21,179 nucleotides of DNA, taken from an uncultured Veillonella sp. Its GTDB lineage: Bacteria; Bacillota; Negativicutes; Veillonellales; Veillonellaceae. Location: assembly GCF_938010505.1 (NCBI RefSeq), contig NZ_CALLVP010000090.1, positions 1 to 21,179 on the forward strand. The letters run 5' to 3'. A program made the translations under genes and the position numbers. The notes beneath the pieces were generated by a model. The model worked only from the letters and a program-made list of their open reading frames with translations. It searched no databases and was not told where the DNA came from. Each line of letters begins with the position of its first letter. Position 1 is the stretch's first letter. Below, piece after piece: positions 20,219 to 21,179 of the stretch.

Positions 20219-21085
20219 TTATTCTCGACCAAAATTATCCCCTACTTCACAGGTAACCGTAATAGCTTCGTCCTTACCATAAGGCACGAAGGTTAGCTCC
20301 GATGCATGTAAACATTGGCGTGTATAGGGCTTATTGCGCGTACCATACATGGCATCACCAACAATAGGATGTCCAATGTGTTCCATGTGTACGCGAATTT
20401 GATGAGTTCTACCAGTCAATAACTTAAAACGTAACAGAGTATTGTCTCCCTCATGATCAAGAACATTATATTCTGTTTGAGCAGGCTGCCCAAATTCATC
20501 GATAACGCGGCGATTATCAAATACTGGATCGACCCCGATAGGCGCATCTACCATACCATCCGCATCAATACGCCCTTCTACAAGGCCTGTATAAATGCGG
20601 TCGATACGACCTGCTTGTAGCTCATCCGTATAGTATTGTTGTGCTTCTTTTGTTTTACCAAAGAGAATGCAACCCGATGTATCTCGGTCGAGGCGATGCA
20701 CAGGTCGAACCTTATGAACTACGTTTTTCTTTGCATAATACCCTGCCACATAGTTACTCAATGTACAAGACTTCGTTTGTCCTGCAGGATGAACGAGCAT
20801 AAAGGAATCCTTATTTACAACTAAGGTATGCGCATCTTCATAGAGAACTGTAATCGGTCCCTTTTCTACATCAACCCCATAATCCTTATCTTGTGGCAAT
20901 TCTAAGGTTAACACATCCCCTTTTTTGAGTGTCCGTTGTGAATGAGCCACACGGCTATTAACTTTTACCCGTTTCTTGCGAAACATCATTTGGATATCCC
21001 GAGAGGATAGGGAAAATCGTTCCTTTACATATTTAGAGACCGTCAACTCTGTCGATTCTTTTACCGTATACGTTTTCCAGCTCAT
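20219..21085 (-). CDS. RluA-family pseudouridine synthase (second copy in the window)
   Basis: This is a 288-residue RNA-modifying enzyme with the normal family architecture. An N-terminal S4 domain (about 15-65, with VSKYVKERFSLSSRDIQMMF) is followed by the catalytic core with the complete active-site motif HRLDRDTSG (130-138, nucleophile D133). TGRTHQIRVHMEHIGHPIVGD and the C-terminal CLHASELTF strand follow. It resembles the RluD/YlyB type; the target uridine cannot be read. Compared with the operon-linked copy at 7117-8235 it lacks both inserts and keeps the active-site His. The ATG at 21085 comes one base after the stop of the upstream gene (TAATATG), with a GGTGG site within that gene's end, so the two are translationally coupled. 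Confidence 0.94.
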   Translation of the reverse strand: MSWKTYTVKESTELTVSKYVKERFSLSSRDIQMMFRKKRVKVNSRVAHSQRTLKKGDVLTLELPQDKDYGVDVEKGPITVLYEDAHTLVVNKDSFMLVHPAGQTKSCTLSNYVAGYYAKKNVVHKVRPVHRLDRDTSGCILFGKTKEAQQYYTDELQAGRIDRIYTGLVEGRIDADGMVDAPIGVDPVFDNRRVIDEFGQPAQTEYNVLDHEGDNTLLRFKLLTGRTHQIRVHMEHIGHPIVGDAMYGTRNKPYTRQCLHASELTFVPYGKDEAITVTCEVGDNFGRE

Positions 21086-21086
21086 A

Positions 21087-21179
21087 TTACCACCATTCGT
21101 TAATATATGTTTTTTCTTCAGGATAGAGAATATCGAAATAGTCTAACCATTCTTCGCTTACTGAAAGTTTCCCTTCAAA
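21087..21179 (-). CDS. C-terminal end of an unidentified gene, cut by the window edge
   Basis: An open frame enters from the right edge and stops with TAA at 21089-21087, giving the last 30 residues, including EEWLDYFDILYPEE and ending in NEWW. It is immediately upstream of the pseudouridine synthase, in the same direction, with one base between stop and start. This arrangement supports a real gene. Too little is present to name a family. Confidence 0.7.
   Translation of the reverse strand, partial: FEGKLSVSEEWLDYFDILYPEEKTYINEWW

Overview
The window looks like a chromosomal segment of a low-GC Firmicute, most likely a Veillonella-type member of the Negativicutes. This rests on the AT-rich sequence, strong AGGAGG-type ribosome binding sites, the Firmicute gene order dnaX-ybaB-recR-bofA, and a small bacterial SRP RNA beside dnaX. 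The genus is an inference from protein style and context and was not tested by search. I see no insertion sequence, prophage, CRISPR array, tRNA or rRNA. Almost every gene lies on the minus strand; only the cycA-type permease lies on the plus strand.

Left part (1-7000), an envelope and transport area. Two tandem paralogous exported proteins of unknown function come first (the left one is cut by the window edge). They are followed by a NimA-like flavin-binding (PPOX-fold) protein, a CycA-like D-Ala/D-Ser/Gly permease, two more exported or membrane-anchored proteins of unknown function, and a cation diffusion facilitator whose site-A residues (N,D / D,D) suggest manganese export. Most of these have their own promoters. 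A bidirectional terminator separates the convergent cycA and its neighbour.

Middle part (7100-14850), a replication and repair operon read leftward: dnaX (clamp-loader subunit with a very long C-terminal tail), ybaB, recR, bofA, a UvrD/PcrA-type helicase with a DEDDh exonuclease domain inserted in it, and an RluA-family pseudouridine synthase. The last five genes touch, overlap by one base or are separated by 12 bases or fewer. The most striking signal of the window is in the last gene: a stretch of about 136 bp inside the coding sequence carries eight same-oriented 9-mers, each within one mismatch of the DnaA box TTATCCACA. Four successive intervals are exactly 21 bp. The codons and a reading-frame change indicate that the DNA, not the peptide, is what is kept. 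It looks like a DnaA-binding cluster (datA/DBC-like) hidden in a surface loop of a tRNA/rRNA-modifying enzyme.

Right part (15050-21179): the SRP RNA gene (ffs) with promoter and terminator; gltB, the large subunit of glutamate synthase, whose terminator hairpin contains the -35 box of the ffs promoter; a roughly 320-bp intergenic region; a second, canonical RluA-family pseudouridine synthase; and the last 30 codons of an unidentified upstream gene coupled to it.
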